63,566 nucleotides of DNA from Terriglobia bacterium (GCA_020072805.1 JAIQGC010000013.1:1-63566); one strand, 5' to 3'. Counted from the first letter of the stretch, positions 1 to 9,956 are shown. Numbers and translations are program-made. Notes: generated by a model from the letters alone, not told the origin.

Positions 1-1
1 A

Positions 2-157
2 AAAAACGCCTTCGCTTATGTAATCGGCGGAGGAGGAGACTACCGGCTGAATCCGCTGCTTTCCTTCCGCATCCAGGCGGACCTGGTGGGAACGGCCTTT
101 TTTGGGCAGCACCAGCGGCACTATCAGGCCACCACCGGATTGGTGCTGAACTTCTAG
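2..157 (+). CDS. C-terminal fragment of an outer-membrane beta-barrel protein
   Basis: An open frame runs in from the left edge and stops at TAG 155-157, leaving about 51 codons of a protein whose start lies outside the window. The fragment alternates polar and hydrophobic residues (ends in GLVLNF) and finishes in phenylalanine, which is the classic last residue of outer-membrane beta-barrels recognised by the BAM complex. A typical intrinsic terminator follows at 185-206. The function beyond 'barrel' cannot be read from this fragment; a porin-like or OmpA-like small barrel similar to the one at 49250 is likely. Confidence 0.6.
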   Translation, partial: KNAFAYVIGGGGDYRLNPLLSFRIQADLVGTAFFGQHQRHYQATTGLVLNF

Positions 158-184
158 AATTGGTCCCGAAGAATAATTGAAAAG

Positions 185-206
185 CCCGCCGCCTGGCGGG
201 TTTTTT
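185..206 (+). terminator. Intrinsic terminator, possibly bidirectional
   Basis: A 6-bp GC stem (CCCGCC 185-190, GGCGGG 195-200) with a 4-nt loop is followed by six T residues at 201-206. It ends the plus-strand barrel gene. Read on the minus strand it lies just beyond the tyrS stop and is followed by a short T run, so it may serve both convergent genes. Confidence 0.8.
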
Positions 207-223
207 CTTTGGGATTGCGGAAA

Positions 224-1456
224 TCAGCCGACGAGGATGCGGAGGAATTTTTTCTTGCCGGCGCGGAGGAGGAATGCGCCGGGGGTGGCCAGGTTCACTT
301 CCCTGCGGGAGTCCTCGACGCGAACGCCATCCATTTCGACGCCGCCCTGCTTGATGAGGCGTTCGGCTTCGGCCTTGGAAGTAACGAGACCCAATTCGAC
401 GAGCAGCGCGGTAAGTTTTATGGCGGAGCCGATGGGAAGTTGGCGCTCGAGGGGTTCCTCGGGAGCCTGGCGATCGCGGAAGACGCGCTGGAATTCGGCA
501 GCGGCTTTTTGGGCGGCTTCGAGGCCGTGGAATCCGGCGATGACTTCCTGGGCGAGGCGCATCTTGAGATCCATGGGATGCAGCTTGCCGCCGGAGAAGC
601 CGGCGCGAAGGGCGGCGATTTCATCGGGGCGGAGGTCGGTGAGGAGTTCATAGTAGGACCACATGAGGGCGTCGGGGATGGACATGAGCTTGCCGAACAT
701 TTCGCCGGGAGCTTCGGTGATGCCGACATAGTTGCCGAGGCTCTTGGACATTTTGCGCTGGCCATCGAGGCCGACGAGGATGGGCATGGTGAGGGCGACC
801 TGGGACTCCTGGCCGTATTCGCGCTGGATGTCGCGGCCCATCAGGAGATTGAATTTTTGCTCGGTGGCGCCGAGTTCGATATCGGCTTCGAGGACCACGG
901 AATCGTAGGCCACGAGGAGCGGATAGAGCAGTTCATGCATGGAAATGGGCTGTTGCTCGGTGAGGCGTTTGTGAAAGTCGTCGCGTTCGAGCATGCGGGC
1001 GACGCGGTATTTTGCGCAGAGGCGGACGATGTCGTAGCTGGTGAGCTTGTCCAGCCACTCGCTGTTGTAGCGGATTTCCGTTTTTTTAGGGTCGAGAATC
1101 TTGAAGACCTGGTCGAGGTAGGTCTTGGCGTTGGCGCTGACCTGCTCGCGGGTGAGCGGCGGGCGGGTTTCGGACTGACCGGTGGGGTCGCCGACCAGGG
1201 CGGTGAAATCGCCGATAAGGAAGACGGCGGTGTGGCCCATATCCTGAAAATGTTTGAGTTTGCGGATGACCACGGTGTGGCCGAGGTGGATGTCCGGAGC
1301 GGTGGGGTCGACGCCGAGTTTGGCGCGGAGGGGTTTGCCGGTCTTGGCGGATTTTTCGAGTTTGGCCTTGAGGCCGTCGCCGGGAATGATTTCGGCGGCG
1401 CCTTTGCAGAGGTAGGCGAGCTGTTCGTCGACGGGTTTGAAATTGGTCGCGGTCAT
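224..1456 (-). CDS. tyrS: Tyrosine--tRNA ligase
   Basis: Class I aminoacyl-tRNA synthetase that activates tyrosine with ATP and charges tRNA-Tyr. The 410-aa product has the HIGH signature as HLGH (residues 57-60), the KMSKS loop as KMSKS (235-239), and a C-terminal S4-type RNA-binding segment (about 345-405). The residues around HLGH (VDPTAPDI) are typical of the bacterial TyrRS group with longer C-terminal domains. Its ATG overlaps the TGA of purN by 4 nt, so the two are translationally coupled. It is the last gene of the minus-strand run and ends near the terminator at 185-206. Confidence 0.97.
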   Translation of the reverse strand: MTATNFKPVDEQLAYLCKGAAEIIPGDGLKAKLEKSAKTGKPLRAKLGVDPTAPDIHLGHTVVIRKLKHFQDMGHTAVFLIGDFTALVGDPTGQSETRPPLTREQVSANAKTYLDQVFKILDPKKTEIRYNSEWLDKLTSYDIVRLCAKYRVARMLERDDFHKRLTEQQPISMHELLYPLLVAYDSVVLEADIELGATEQKFNLLMGRDIQREYGQESQVALTMPILVGLDGQRKMSKSLGNYVGITEAPGEMFGKLMSIPDALMWSYYELLTDLRPDEIAALRAGFSGGKLHPMDLKMRLAQEVIAGFHGLEAAQKAAAEFQRVFRDRQAPEEPLERQLPIGSAIKLTALLVELGLVTSKAEAERLIKQGGVEMDGVRVEDSRREVNLATPGAFLLRAGKKKFLRILVG

Positions 1457-2073
1457 TTCCTGTCCTGAGCGGTGAGAATCACGCGCCTCGCTTGGATTGA
1501 ATAGCGGCCTTCGAGGACGAGACGCACGGCTTCGGGGTAGAGTTTATGCTCTTCGGCGAGGATGCGCGCGGAAAGGGTTTGTTCGGTGTCGTCGTCGCGG
1601 ACGGGGACGACGGATTGAAGGAGGATGGGGCCGGCATCGAGATTTTCGTCGACGAAATGGACGGTGCAGCCGGCGAATTTCACGCCGTATTCGAGGGCCT
1701 GCTTCTGGGCTTCGAGGCCGGGGAAGGAAGGGAGCAGGGAGGGGTGGATATTGAGGATGGCGCCGGGAAAGGACTGAATGAAAAAGGGAGAGAGCAGGCG
1801 CATGAATCCGGCAAGGCAGACGAGTTCGACCTGTTTTTCGCGGAGGGCGGCAACGGCCTGGCGGTCATAGGCTTCGCGCTGAAGGCCCTTGGAGGGAAGG
1901 ACCAGAGCGGGGATGCCGCGCGAGCGGGCGCGGGCGATGCCCGGGGCATCCTCGTGGTTGCTGATGACGAGGGCGATTTCCGCGTTGGGGATGCGGCCGG
2001 CGGAGATGGCATCCGCCAGGGCTTCGAAATTGGAGCCGCGGCCACTCAGGAGCACGCCGATGCGCTTCTTCAT
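1453..2073 (-). CDS. purN: Phosphoribosylglycinamide formyltransferase (GAR transformylase)
   Basis: Third step of de novo purine synthesis: transfers a formyl group from 10-formyl-THF to GAR. The 206-aa length is normal for PurN. Visible motifs are the N-terminal [12 protein letters not shown] phosphate-binding loop and the [12 protein letters not shown] segment, which carries the catalytic Asn and His, followed by [13 protein letters not shown] with the conserved Asp. Its stop overlaps the tyrS start (ATGA). Other purine genes lie at 3917-10667 on the same strand but are separated from it by a VOC gene and two plus-strand genes, so it is probably a separate transcript. Confidence 0.97.
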   Translation of the reverse strand: MKKRIGVLLSGRGSNFEALADAISAGRIPNAEIALVISNHEDAPGIARARSRGIPALVLPSKGLQREAYDRQAVAALREKQVELVCLAGFMRLLSPFFIQSFPGAILNIHPSLLPSFPGLEAQKQALEYGVKFAGCTVHFVDENLDAGPILLQSVVPVRDDDTEQTLSARILAEEHKLYPEAVRLVLEGRYSIQARRVILTAQDRK

Positions 2074-2125
2074 ACGCAGAAAACACTAGCATATCCGCGC
2101 GGGGGCGCAAAACGGGGAGCGCGGA

Positions 2126-2533
2126 TCAGTGCGGCGGCGAGGCCATCTGCTGCGCGAACATGATGCTGTGTCCGGCGGGGTCCAGCACGCCGAATTCGCG
2201 GGCGCCGTAGAAGGTGGTGCGCAGGGGCTGGACGATCTCGACGCCGTGCATGGCGGCGAGGAGCGCGTCGAGATTTTCCACTTCGACGTAGAGAAAAGTG
2301 GGGCCCTTGCGAACGCCGAGAGCGAGAGCGTGGACGTCCTTTTCGGCGCTGGCATAGGTCTGGTACATGAGCTCGACGCCGTCCTTTTGGACGATGGCGA
2401 AACCCAGTTTATCGCCCTCGGGGACTTCGACGGTCATTTCAAAGTCCAGGCGATCGGTCCAGAACCTGACGCAGGGCTCGATCTCCGCGGCAAAGAGAAC
2501 GGGTGTGATTTTCCTGACGACGGGATTGTCCAT
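2126..2533 (-). CDS. VOC (glyoxalase/bleomycin resistance) family protein
   Basis: A 135-aa protein of the vicinal-oxygen-chelate fold. It starts MDNPVVRKITPVLF and follows the usual beta-alpha-beta-beta-beta pattern with FWTDRLDFE in the first half and FGVLDPAGHSIMF in the second; the latter is the common C-terminal VOC metal/substrate strand. The longer open frame upstream (to 3010) is discarded because it lacks VOC character and runs across the divergent intergenic region. The substrate cannot be predicted; single-domain VOC proteins act as dimers in lyase, dioxygenase or antibiotic-binding roles. The gap to purN is 52 bp. Confidence 0.85.
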   Translation of the reverse strand: MDNPVVRKITPVLFAAEIEPCVRFWTDRLDFEMTVEVPEGDKLGFAIVQKDGVELMYQTYASAEKDVHALALGVRKGPTFLYVEVENLDALLAAMHGVEIVQPLRTTFYGAREFGVLDPAGHSIMFAQQMASPPH

Positions 2534-2683
2534 GGGCCTGCTCCTTTCCGGATGCATTCGTTCCCCAGAGGAAACGACTGCGCTGGCGACGGGAAAACCG
2601 GCCGCCAGGAAACGTGCCTGAAACTTCGCGGGAAGGAAAATTTCTTCCTTGCCCGGCTCGGGGCTCCGGCGTAGATTGTGAAT

Positions 2684-2980
2684 ATGGTCAAAGCGAAAGT
2701 AAAGCGAAATAAAAAAGAGCCCCGGACTCTGGCCGGTCTGATCTCGATCGGCCCGGCGATGCTGCGGGATTTTGAGCTGCTGAAGATTGGCAGCGTGGAA
2801 CAGCTGGCGCGGCAGAATCCGCAGCGGATGTATGAAAAACTTTGCCGGCGGATGGGGACGCGGGTGGACATCTGCTGCCTGGACGTTTTTTGCGCGGCGG
2901 TGGCGCAGGCGCGCAACCCGCGGCTGGCGGCGGAGAAGTGCCAGTGGTGGTGGTGGAGCCGGCGGCGGAAGAAGAAGTAG
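2684..2980 (+). CDS. Cdd1-like helix-hairpin-helix protein ('pathogenicity locus' family)
   Basis: A small basic protein of about 98 aa. The segment LISIGPAMLRDFELLKIGS is a helix-hairpin-helix-like motif, followed by VEQLARQNPQRMYEKLC and VDICCLDVFCAAVAQAR, a pattern matching the Cdd1/'pathogenicity locus' family as I know it. The C terminus has a run of four Trp followed by SRRRKKK, also usual in this family. A GTG six bases earlier (2678) could be the start; neither has a clear Shine-Dalgarno sequence. Nucleic-acid binding is inferred from the fold only. It is divergent from the VOC gene. Confidence 0.75.
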   Translation: MVKAKVKRNKKEPRTLAGLISIGPAMLRDFELLKIGSVEQLARQNPQRMYEKLCRRMGTRVDICCLDVFCAAVAQARNPRLAAEKCQWWWWSRRRKKK

Positions 2981-3118
2981 AGCCTGCCGGAAGAGTTGTT
3001 CCGACAACAACGCCGCCCGGCGGGCGGGGTGCGGTTTAGGGCATCGCGGGTGGCACGGGAGAGGACAGGAGAGTAAGTTGAAGTGGAGGCCCAGTCCTCA
3101 AGACCACAGGGAGGAAAG

Positions 3119-3709
3119 ATGCTGTCACGATTTTGGCGAACGGTTTTGCTGGGAGTTTTGGCGTGGCCGCTGATCGCCGTGCCGGGGAACGGGCAGGGAA
3201 ACAGCCAGGGCAAGGGAAAGGGCCACCAGAAGAATCAGGAAGAAGACGAGGATCGCGATAGGGATAGCGACAAGGGAAAGCGGGGCGAGCACGGCCGCGA
3301 GAAGCAAGAAAAACGCGGGGGGCATGGGAAGGGCCGCCAGGAACGGGAGAGCCGCGAGCGCGAGTCGGAGCGGACAAGCCGTTCGAGCACGAGGACGCGG
3401 GTGAACGTGATTTTCAGCACGCGGGACCGGGATGTGGTGACGCGCTACTACTCGCGAAACAATTCGAATCTGCCACCGGGACTGGCCAAGCGCGGGGGAA
3501 ATCTGCCGCCGGGGCTGGAGCGGCAACTGCAGAGGAACGGGACGCTGCCGCCGGGGCTGGAGAAGAGGATGGAGCCATGCCCGCGGGAACTGGAGAGGGA
3601 TCTGCAGCCGTTGCCGGAGGGCCACCGCAGGGTGATCATCGGGGCCAAGCTGCTGATCCTGAACGAGCGGACCAACGTAATTGTTGATGTGTTGCACTTG
3701 CGGCGGTAA
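3119..3709 (+). CDS. Secreted CigR-like protein with LPPGL repeats
   Basis: A 196-aa protein starting at ATG 3119, chosen because GGAGG lies 5 nt upstream and a signal peptide (residues 1 to about 25, WPLIAVPGNGQG at its end) follows. Residues 30-115 are extremely charged and low in complexity, rich in K, R, E, D, G and H. Residues 118-160 contain three LPPGL units (NLPPGLAKR, NLPPGLERQ, TLPPGLEKR), and the end has RVIIGAKLLILNERTNVIVDVL. The LPPGL repeats plus the terminal 'I-D-L' segment resemble the CigR/RcnB-like family. A periplasmic role is likely; the biochemical role is unknown. A terminator follows. Confidence 0.75.
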   Translation: MLSRFWRTVLLGVLAWPLIAVPGNGQGNSQGKGKGHQKNQEEDEDRDRDSDKGKRGEHGREKQEKRGGHGKGRQERESRERESERTSRSSTRTRVNVIFSTRDRDVVTRYYSRNNSNLPPGLAKRGGNLPPGLERQLQRNGTLPPGLEKRMEPCPRELERDLQPLPEGHRRVIIGAKLLILNERTNVIVDVLHLRR

Positions 3710-3734
3710 GGCGATTTACTAGTTGCGGGATGGG

Positions 3735-3767
3735 GGGACAGGCGGAGATGCTTGTCCCTTTTTTTTT
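3735..3767 (+). terminator. Intrinsic terminator after the CigR-like gene
   Basis: An 8-bp stem (GGGACAGG 3735-3742 with CTTGTCCC 3751-3758, one G-T pair) and an 8-nt loop are followed by nine T residues at 3759-3767, 26 bp after the stop codon. Confidence 0.85.
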
Positions 3768-3799
3768 GGCAACGGCATGCATTGGCGGAGCGGAAAGGC

Positions 3800-3892
3800 C
3801 CGCCCTCTGAAGAGGGCGGCTACAGGAGTTTGCGGATACTGAACAGGCACTCGTGATCGGGCAGGGAGGGGCCGGGCAAGCCCGGCCCCTCC
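3800..3892. repeat. Two adjacent palindromic hairpin elements
   Basis: The first is CCGCCCTC/GAGGGCGG (3800-3807 with 3812-3819, 4-nt loop). The second is a perfect 13-bp stem (3865-3877 with 3880-3892) around a 2-nt AA spacer. Neither is followed by a T run. They lie between the convergent ends of the CigR-like gene and purM and look like dispersed intergenic palindromes (REP-like) rather than simple terminators. The copy number elsewhere in the genome cannot be judged from here. Confidence 0.55.
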
Positions 3893-3916
3893 GTCTGAGG
3901 CTGGCGAGAAATGCGC

Positions 3917-4963
3917 TCAGAGAGTGAGGGAGCCGCTGTAGACGACGCGGGTGCGGGAGACGTCGCTGCGTTCGATGCGGCCGATGCGGAAGAATTTTTC
4001 GCGGCGGCGCTTGAGGTCGGCTTCTACTTTTTTCACATGGGCGGGGGGAACGGAGAGAATCATGCCCACGCCGAGATTGAAAGACTGCAGCAGATCGTCG
4101 CGGTCCATTTTCCCAAGCTTGGCGAGGTAGCGGAAGATGGGGGGAACGGGCCAGGAAGAGAGTTCGATATGGGCGCGGACGCCGGCGGGAAGGACGCGGG
4201 GGAGATTGCCGGGGATGCCGCCGCCGGTGATATGAGCGAGAGCGGAGATCCAGCCGCGGGAGAGAGAAGAGCGCAAGGCGGGAGCGTAGCAGAGGTGGGG
4301 CTTGAGAAGTTCGGCGCCGATTTTATTGCTGACTTCGGGAACGTAGGTTTCGGGCTTGAGGCCGGCGGTTTCGAAACAGAGTTTGCGGGCGAGGGAATAG
4401 CCGTTGGTGTGCAGGCCGGCGGAGGGAAGAGCGAGGAGAATGTCGCCGGCCTGGACGGCCTTGCCGGTGATGAGTTTTTTGCGTTCGACCACGCCGACGA
4501 TGAAACCGGCGAGGTCGTATTCGCCGGGAGCGTAGAAGCCGGGCATCTCGGCGGTTTCGCCGCCGATGAGGGCGCAGCCGGCTTTGCGGCAGGCGCGGCT
4601 CATGCCGTCCACGAGCTGTTCGATGAGGTGGGAATCAAGCTTGCCCATGGCCAGGTAGTCGAGGAAGAAGAGCGGCTCGGCGCCCTGAACGAGGATGTCG
4701 TTGACGCAGTGGTTTACGAGATCGCCGCCAACGGTGGAATGGACCTTCATGGCCATGGCGACTTTCAGCTTGGTACCGACGCCGTCGGCGCTGGAGACCA
4801 GCACGGGCTCCTTCCATTTTTTCCTGTCGAGGGCGAAGAGGCCGCCGAAGCCGCCGATGCCGCTGAGGACGGCGGGGGTAAAGGTGCGGCTGGCGAGATG
4901 GCGGATGGTCTGCTTGGCCTCGTCAGCGGCCTGAATGTTCACTCCTGCGTCGGCATATTTCAT
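3917..4963 (-). CDS. purM: Phosphoribosylformylglycinamidine cyclo-ligase (AIR synthetase)
   Basis: Fifth step of purine synthesis: ATP-dependent ring closure of FGAM to AIR. The 348-aa length and the segments YADAGVNI (start), GGFGGLFAL, SADGVGTKLKVA (ATP/phosphate loop), CVNDILVQGAEPLFFLDY and ALIGGETAEMPGFY are diagnostic for PurM. It shares the PurM/PurL/SelD fold with the neighbouring purL. It lies downstream of lepB with a gap of about 70 bp and is probably in the same transcript as purQ-purL-purF-lepB. Confidence 0.97.
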   Translation of the reverse strand: MKYADAGVNIQAADEAKQTIRHLASRTFTPAVLSGIGGFGGLFALDRKKWKEPVLVSSADGVGTKLKVAMAMKVHSTVGGDLVNHCVNDILVQGAEPLFFLDYLAMGKLDSHLIEQLVDGMSRACRKAGCALIGGETAEMPGFYAPGEYDLAGFIVGVVERKKLITGKAVQAGDILLALPSAGLHTNGYSLARKLCFETAGLKPETYVPEVSNKIGAELLKPHLCYAPALRSSLSRGWISALAHITGGGIPGNLPRVLPAGVRAHIELSSWPVPPIFRYLAKLGKMDRDDLLQSFNLGVGMILSVPPAHVKKVEADLKRRREKFFRIGRIERSDVSRTRVVYSGSLTL

Positions 4964-5034
4964 GGTGGCTGGTGACCTGTAAATCCTGAGTTGAAATTCG
5001 AGACTCGTGCCGTGCGCCGGAATCCGGCGAAAAT

Positions 5035-5727
5035 TTAGAACGTATGAAAGAGCCGCTTCCAGCGAACCGTGCCGGGATGAATGAGGGCGTTGGCATAGGC
5101 CAGCAAGCGCAGACGAATCCCGCCGGAGTCCCAGGCTTCCTGGGGAGCATCGAGGGACATATAAATGACCACGGGAGTACCGATGATGTTGCCGCGGGGA
5201 ACAAAGCCCCAGAAGCGGCTGTCGTATGAATTACCGCGGTTATCACCCATCATAAAAAAATTGGCTTCGGGAACTTGCACGGGGCCGAAATGCTCCGTGG
5301 GATTCATGGGAGCATCCAGATAAGGTTCGGCCAGTCTTTTGCCGTTGATCCATACGGAGCCGTCATGAATTTCAAGGGTGTCACCGGGCATGCCGATGAC
5401 GCGCTTGACGTAGTCCGGGGCATTCTCGCCGAAGGGCGGCTTGAAGATGACGATCTGCTGGCGGTGAGGATTGCGCCAGAGCGGAGTGTGGATGGTGGTG
5501 AAAGGGACGCCGGCGTCGAAACCGATGCGGCTCATGATCAGGTGGTCGCCGATGAGCAGGGTGTGCTCCATGGAGCCGGAGGGAATGACGCGGGCCTGAC
5601 CGACAGTGCCGTTAATAAGCAGAAAAATGAGGCCAACCCAGAGCCAGGCAATGACTTCGCGCTGGATGCGGGCGCCCACGGGCAGATCGGGGGCGGGGGT
5701 AGTGGTCTTTTTATTGTCAGCTTTCAC
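5035..5727 (-). CDS. lepB: Signal peptidase I
   Basis: Membrane-bound serine protease that removes signal peptides from exported proteins. The 230-aa product has one N-terminal membrane segment (about 26-42), the box with catalytic Ser52 (IPSGSMEHTLLIGD), catalytic Lys108 (YVKRVIGMPGD) and the C-terminal box GDNRGNSYDSRFWGFVP. The start is a GTG inside the 3' end of purF (11-nt overlap), so it is probably translationally coupled to purF. A protein-export gene between purF and purM is an unusual neighbour. Confidence 0.96.
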   Translation of the reverse strand: MKADNKKTTTPAPDLPVGARIQREVIAWLWVGLIFLLINGTVGQARVIPSGSMEHTLLIGDHLIMSRIGFDAGVPFTTIHTPLWRNPHRQQIVIFKPPFGENAPDYVKRVIGMPGDTLEIHDGSVWINGKRLAEPYLDAPMNPTEHFGPVQVPEANFFMMGDNRGNSYDSRFWGFVPRGNIIGTPVVIYMSLDAPQEAWDSGGIRLRLLAYANALIHPGTVRWKRLFHTF

Positions 5728-7201
5728 GAATCACCGTTACGGGCGCCTTTTCCGGAGCCGGGGCGCCCTCCTTACCATTGGACGAGGTTTCGCGGACTTC
5801 CAGTTGCACGAGGTCGGTGGGATAAACGCCAGTGTAGCAGGAGCTGCAAAAGTCTCCGGCGGTATCGGCAACGGCCTGCTTAAGCGCGCTCATAGAAACA
5901 TAGCCGAGTGAATCGGCGCCGAGGAATTTGCAAATTTCTTCGGGAGAGTGGGAGGAGGCGATGAGCTCCTCGCGGGTGGGAGTGTCCACGCCGTAGTAGC
6001 AGGGGGAAATGGTGGGCGGGCAGGAGATGCGCACGTGGACTTCGCGGGCGCCGGCTTCGCGGACCATGCGCACGATTTTGCGGCTGGTGGTGCCGCGGAC
6101 GATGGAATCGTCCACGAGGACGACGCGCTTGCCGGCCATGAGTTCGCGGACGGGGTTGAGCTTGAGTTTGACGCCGAAATCGCGAATGGCCTGGGAGGGC
6201 TCGATGAAGGTGCGGCCGATATAGTGATTGCGGATGAGGCCCATGCGGAAGGGGATCCCGGCTTCCATGGCGAAGCCGACGGCGGCGGGAACGCCGGAAT
6301 CGGGCACAGGGACGATGATGTCGGCGGCGACGGGATGTTCGCGGGCGAGCAGGCGGCCGAGCATTTCGCGGCTGTCGTTGACGGAACGGCCGAAGATGAC
6401 GCTATCGGGGCGGGAGAAATAGACATGCTCGAAGATGCACTGCTGGCGGGGCTTGGGCGGAGCGAAATGGATGGATTCGACGCCTGAGCGGGAAATGCGC
6501 ACCATCTCGCCGGGCTCGATTTCCCGGACGTACCGGGCATTCAGGAGATCGAAGGCGCAGGTTTCCGAGGCCACCACCCAGGCGTCGGACCCGTTGACTC
6601 CGGGGAGTTTGCCGAGAACGAGCGGGCGAAAACCGCGAGGGTCGCGCGCAGCGAAAAGTTCGTCGGCGGTGAGGATGACCAGGGAATAGGCGCCTTCGAC
6701 CTGATTGAAGGCGTCGCCGAGAGCGCCGGAAAGATTGCGGGCCTGGGATTTGGCAAGCAGGTGGACGATGACTTCGGTGTCGCTATTGGTCTGAAAGATG
6801 GAGCCCTTGTGCTCGAGCTTGCGGCGCCAGTCGCCGGCGTTGGTGAGGTTGCCGTTGTGCGCGACGGCGATCTTGCCCTTGTTGCAGTCGATGACGAAGG
6901 GCTGGGCGTTCATCAGGGCCTTGTCGCCGGCGGTGGAATAACGCGTGTGGCCGATGGCGGAGCTGCCGGGAAGGCTGGCGAGAACGGCGGGCTGGAAGAT
7001 TTCCGCGACCTGGCCCATGGCCTTGTGCGCGTGCAATTCGGAGCCGTCGGAGGTGATGATGCCGGCGGATTCCTGGCCGCGATGCTGCAGGGCATAAATG
7101 CCGAGATAAGCGACCTTGGAGGCTTCGGGATGGCCAAAGACGCCGAAGACGCCACAGTGGTCGTGGAAGTGATCGTCGAGGATGTCGAGTTCGCTGGTCA
7201 T
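5717..7201 (-). CDS. purF: Amidophosphoribosyltransferase
   Basis: First committed step of purine synthesis: makes phosphoribosylamine from PRPP and glutamine. The start ATG at 7201 overlaps the TGA of purL, giving 494 aa; the longer open frame beyond it is antisense to purL coding sequence and rejected. The catalytic N-terminal nucleophile is Cys16 ([10 protein letters not shown]), so a 15-residue propeptide must be removed. The PRPP loop is [14 protein letters not shown]. The C-terminal [11 protein letters not shown] carries cysteines typical of the Fe-S-containing Bacillus-type enzyme. Confidence 0.97.
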   Translation of the reverse strand: MTSELDILDDHFHDHCGVFGVFGHPEASKVAYLGIYALQHRGQESAGIITSDGSELHAHKAMGQVAEIFQPAVLASLPGSSAIGHTRYSTAGDKALMNAQPFVIDCNKGKIAVAHNGNLTNAGDWRRKLEHKGSIFQTNSDTEVIVHLLAKSQARNLSGALGDAFNQVEGAYSLVILTADELFAARDPRGFRPLVLGKLPGVNGSDAWVVASETCAFDLLNARYVREIEPGEMVRISRSGVESIHFAPPKPRQQCIFEHVYFSRPDSVIFGRSVNDSREMLGRLLAREHPVAADIIVPVPDSGVPAAVGFAMEAGIPFRMGLIRNHYIGRTFIEPSQAIRDFGVKLKLNPVRELMAGKRVVLVDDSIVRGTTSRKIVRMVREAGAREVHVRISCPPTISPCYYGVDTPTREELIASSHSPEEICKFLGADSLGYVSMSALKQAVADTAGDFCSSCYTGVYPTDLVQLEVRETSSNGKEGAPAPEKAPVTVIRES

Positions 7202-9531
7202 TGAATCTTCATCGCGCGCACAAGTCCGTTGGCCCAGGGGTCGCGCAGAGAGTCTACACCGGAATCGAGCGCCGGTTGGCCATTGACCGCGACGCGGAAA
7301 GAGGCGTCGCGGGTGACAGTGCCGATGGCGGTGGCGGCCACACCATATTGTCTCGCAGTATCGAGAATTGCCGCAACTGAAGTTGCCGGAGCGGAGACGA
7401 TGGCGCGGGCGCCGCGTTCGCCGAAGAGAAGGGATTCGGCGGGGGTGTTGGCGGCGTTCAGGGTTATGTTTGCGCCAAGGACGGGCACGGCAAGCCGTGC
7501 CACTACGGAGACAAAACAACATTCCGCCAGCGTGACGGCTAGGCCGCCGTCGCCGATGTCGTGGGCGGAATGGAGGGTGCGGGCGTTGGCCAGGGCTACG
7601 AGGCAATCCTGGAGGCGTTTTTCGGCGGCGAGGTCAATGGCGGGGGGATCGCCGGCGACGATGGAGGAGATGGTTTTGGAATATTCGCTGGAAGAAAATT
7701 CGCGGCGCAGAACAGATTCGTCGTTACGAACCGCAGGCTTGGTCGAAAGGCCGTCGAGCAGGATGATCGCGTCCCCGGGTTCGCGGAAGGCGATTTTCAA
7801 GACGTTGGCGGCGTCATCGATGACGCCGAGAATGCCGATGGTGGGCGTGGGGTAGATGGATTTGCCGAGGGTTTCGTTGTAGAAGCTGACGTTGCCGCCG
7901 GTGATGGGAGTGCCCAGAGCGCTGCAGGCTTCGCCGAGGCCGTCGATTGATTCGCTGAACTGCCACATGACTTCGGGCTTTTCCGGGCTGCCGAAATTGA
8001 GGCAATTGGTGGCGGCGATAGGCCGGGCGCCGCTGGCGGCGACGTTGCGGGCGGCTTCCGCGACGGCGTGCATGGCGCCGAGTTTGGGATTCAACTGGCA
8101 CCAGCGGCTGTTGCTGTCTGTCGAAAGAGCCAAGGCGCGCGGGGTGCCCTTGATGCGCACGACGGCGGCATCGCTGGCGCCGGGGCCGGCGAGGGTATTG
8201 GTGCGCACGGAGGTGTCGTACTGCTCGGTGATCCAGCGTTTGGAGGCGATGGCCGGGGAGGCCAGGAGCTTTTTGAAATTTTCGGTGAGGTTCGCGCCTG
8301 CGGCCGCGAACTGGAACCAATCGGCGGATGTTTCGTTGCGCGGGGCGGGCGCGGCGAGCGGGCGCTTATAGACGGGGCCTTCTTCGGCGAGGGGATGCGC
8401 GGGGATTTCGGCGACGAGCTTGCCGTGGTCCTTCACGCGCAGCAGGCCGCCTGCGGTGACTTCTCCGACGATGCTGGCGTCCAAACCCCATTTCGAAAAG
8501 ACGGCGAGGACTTCGCTCTCGCGGCCTTTTTCGGCGACGAGCAGCATGCGCTCCTGCGATTCGCTGAGCATGATTTCGTAGGGGGTCATGCCGGTTTCGC
8601 GCTGGGGGACGCGGGCGAGGTCGATCTCGATGCCGGTTTCGCCGCGCGAGGCCATTTCGCAGGTCGAGCAGGTGAGCCCGGCCGCGCCCATATCCTGAAT
8701 AGCGACGACGGCGCCGGTGCGCATGGCTTCGATGCAGGCTTCGAGCAGAAGTTTCTCCATGAAGGGATCGCCGACCTGGACGTTGGGGCGCTTCTGCTGG
8801 GACTCTTCGGTGAATTCGGCGGAGGCCAAAAGCGAAGCGCCGTGAATGCCGTCGCGGCCGGTCTTGGCGCCGACGTAGATGACGGGATTGCCGGTGCCGC
8901 GGGCCTTGGCGAGGAAGATTTCATCTTTTTTGGCGATGCCCAGAGCGAGGGCGTTGACCAGCGGATTGGGCGTGTAGCAGGGCTCGAAGGCGACTTCACC
9001 GCCGACGGTGGGCACGCCGAAGCAGTTGCCATAGTGGCCGATGCCGCGAATGACGCCGTCGAGGATGCGGCGGTTGCGCGCGGCGTCCTCTTCGCTGACG
9101 CCGGGGCCGGCGGTAATCGGGCCGAAGCGCAGGGAGTCGAGGACGGCGATGGGACGGGCGCCCATTGTAAAAATGTCGCGCAGAATGCCGCCAACGCCGG
9201 TGGCCGCGCCCTGCAAGGGCTCGACATAGCTGGGATGATTGTGCGATTCAATTTTGAAAGCGGCGACCAGGCCGTCGCCGATATCCACCACGCCGGCGTT
9301 TTCGCCGGGGCCCTGCACAACGAGTTTTCCCCGCACGGGGAGGCGCTTGAGATGGACTTTGCTGGATTTGTAGGAGCAGTGCTCGCTCCACATGACGCTG
9401 AAGATGCCCAGTTCGGTGATGTTGGGGGCGCGGCCGAGGATTTCGAGGACGCGGGCGTATTCCGCGGCGGAGAGGCCGTGTTCAGCGGCGATTTCCGGTG
9501 TGACTTTAATTTCCGTGCTTGCCGTGGCCAT
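7198..9531 (-). CDS. purL: Phosphoribosylformylglycinamidine synthase, large (PurL) subunit
   Basis: Fourth step of purine synthesis: FGAR amidation. At 777 aa this is the 'small' PurL type, which needs PurQ as glutaminase and PurS as bridging subunit. Segments typical of the family are [37 protein letters not shown] and [15 protein letters not shown]. The start is ATG 9531 with AAGGCGG just upstream. PurQ is encoded upstream (9957-10667), but no purS is visible; an unrelated 118-aa gene lies between them. Confidence 0.97.
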   Translation of the reverse strand: MATASTEIKVTPEIAAEHGLSAAEYARVLEILGRAPNITELGIFSVMWSEHCSYKSSKVHLKRLPVRGKLVVQGPGENAGVVDIGDGLVAAFKIESHNHPSYVEPLQGAATGVGGILRDIFTMGARPIAVLDSLRFGPITAGPGVSEEDAARNRRILDGVIRGIGHYGNCFGVPTVGGEVAFEPCYTPNPLVNALALGIAKKDEIFLAKARGTGNPVIYVGAKTGRDGIHGASLLASAEFTEESQQKRPNVQVGDPFMEKLLLEACIEAMRTGAVVAIQDMGAAGLTCSTCEMASRGETGIEIDLARVPQRETGMTPYEIMLSESQERMLLVAEKGRESEVLAVFSKWGLDASIVGEVTAGGLLRVKDHGKLVAEIPAHPLAEEGPVYKRPLAAPAPRNETSADWFQFAAAGANLTENFKKLLASPAIASKRWITEQYDTSVRTNTLAGPGASDAAVVRIKGTPRALALSTDSNSRWCQLNPKLGAMHAVAEAARNVAASGARPIAATNCLNFGSPEKPEVMWQFSESIDGLGEACSALGTPITGGNVSFYNETLGKSIYPTPTIGILGVIDDAANVLKIAFREPGDAIILLDGLSTKPAVRNDESVLRREFSSSEYSKTISSIVAGDPPAIDLAAEKRLQDCLVALANARTLHSAHDIGDGGLAVTLAECCFVSVVARLAVPVLGANITLNAANTPAESLLFGERGARAIVSAPATSVAAILDTARQYGVAATAIGTVTRDASFRVAVNGQPALDSGVDSLRDPWANGLVRAMKIQ

Positions 9532-9546
9532 TTCCGCCTTTCGCTC

Positions 9547-9903
9547 CTACAACAGACCGTGCCGGTCGAGAATCGGCGCCAGAGAAGCGCCCACGCGCAG
9601 CGGATCCGCGTCCGGTTCGATACCTACCGAGATATGCCCGCCCCGCACGGGCTGCACCCACTCAAAGAAATTGCCGTAACGCACGATGAGGTAGCGCGCG
9701 CCGCCGCAGTCAATCTCCCCGCGCTGGGTCACGAGCTTGAGCAGCGTGGGATTAACGATCAACTCCTCGTACTTGTCCGATTCACCGGCGCTGGCGCCGG
9801 ACAGGCCGGGCTTGACCGCGGATTCAAGCTTTCCATCCTGGTACAGGGCTGCGTAGCGCACTTCCGGATAGGTTTGAAGAAGCTCTTGAATGGTGGCGTC
9901 CAT
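9547..9903 (-). CDS. Uncharacterised 118-aa protein in the purine cluster, roadblock-like
   Basis: A small cytosolic protein with no signal peptide or membrane segment. It has a strong Shine-Dalgarno AAAGGAGG upstream of ATG 9903. Secondary-structure reading suggests strands around RYAALYQDGKLES, EIDCGGARYLIVRYG, NFFEWVQPVRGG and HISVGIEPDADPLRV, then a C-terminal helix. This order resembles the Roadblock/LC7 fold, but that is an inference. It lies between purQ and purL, spaced 15 bp from purL, where purS often lies. The sequence does not resemble PurS (about 80 aa, different motifs). Function unknown. Confidence 0.8.
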   Translation of the reverse strand: MDATIQELLQTYPEVRYAALYQDGKLESAVKPGLSGASAGESDKYEELIVNPTLLKLVTQRGEIDCGGARYLIVRYGNFFEWVQPVRGGHISVGIEPDADPLRVGASLAPILDRHGLL

Positions 9904-9956
9904 TTTCGGCTCCTCCTTTCAGGAAAGACTCATCCTGGAAACATTTACGGAAGGCT

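Noticed and set aside
209-1468. A 419-codon plus-strand frame over tyrS
   Set aside because: tyrS carries clear HIGH and KMSKS motifs on the minus strand; this frame has none and is a codon-bias shadow.
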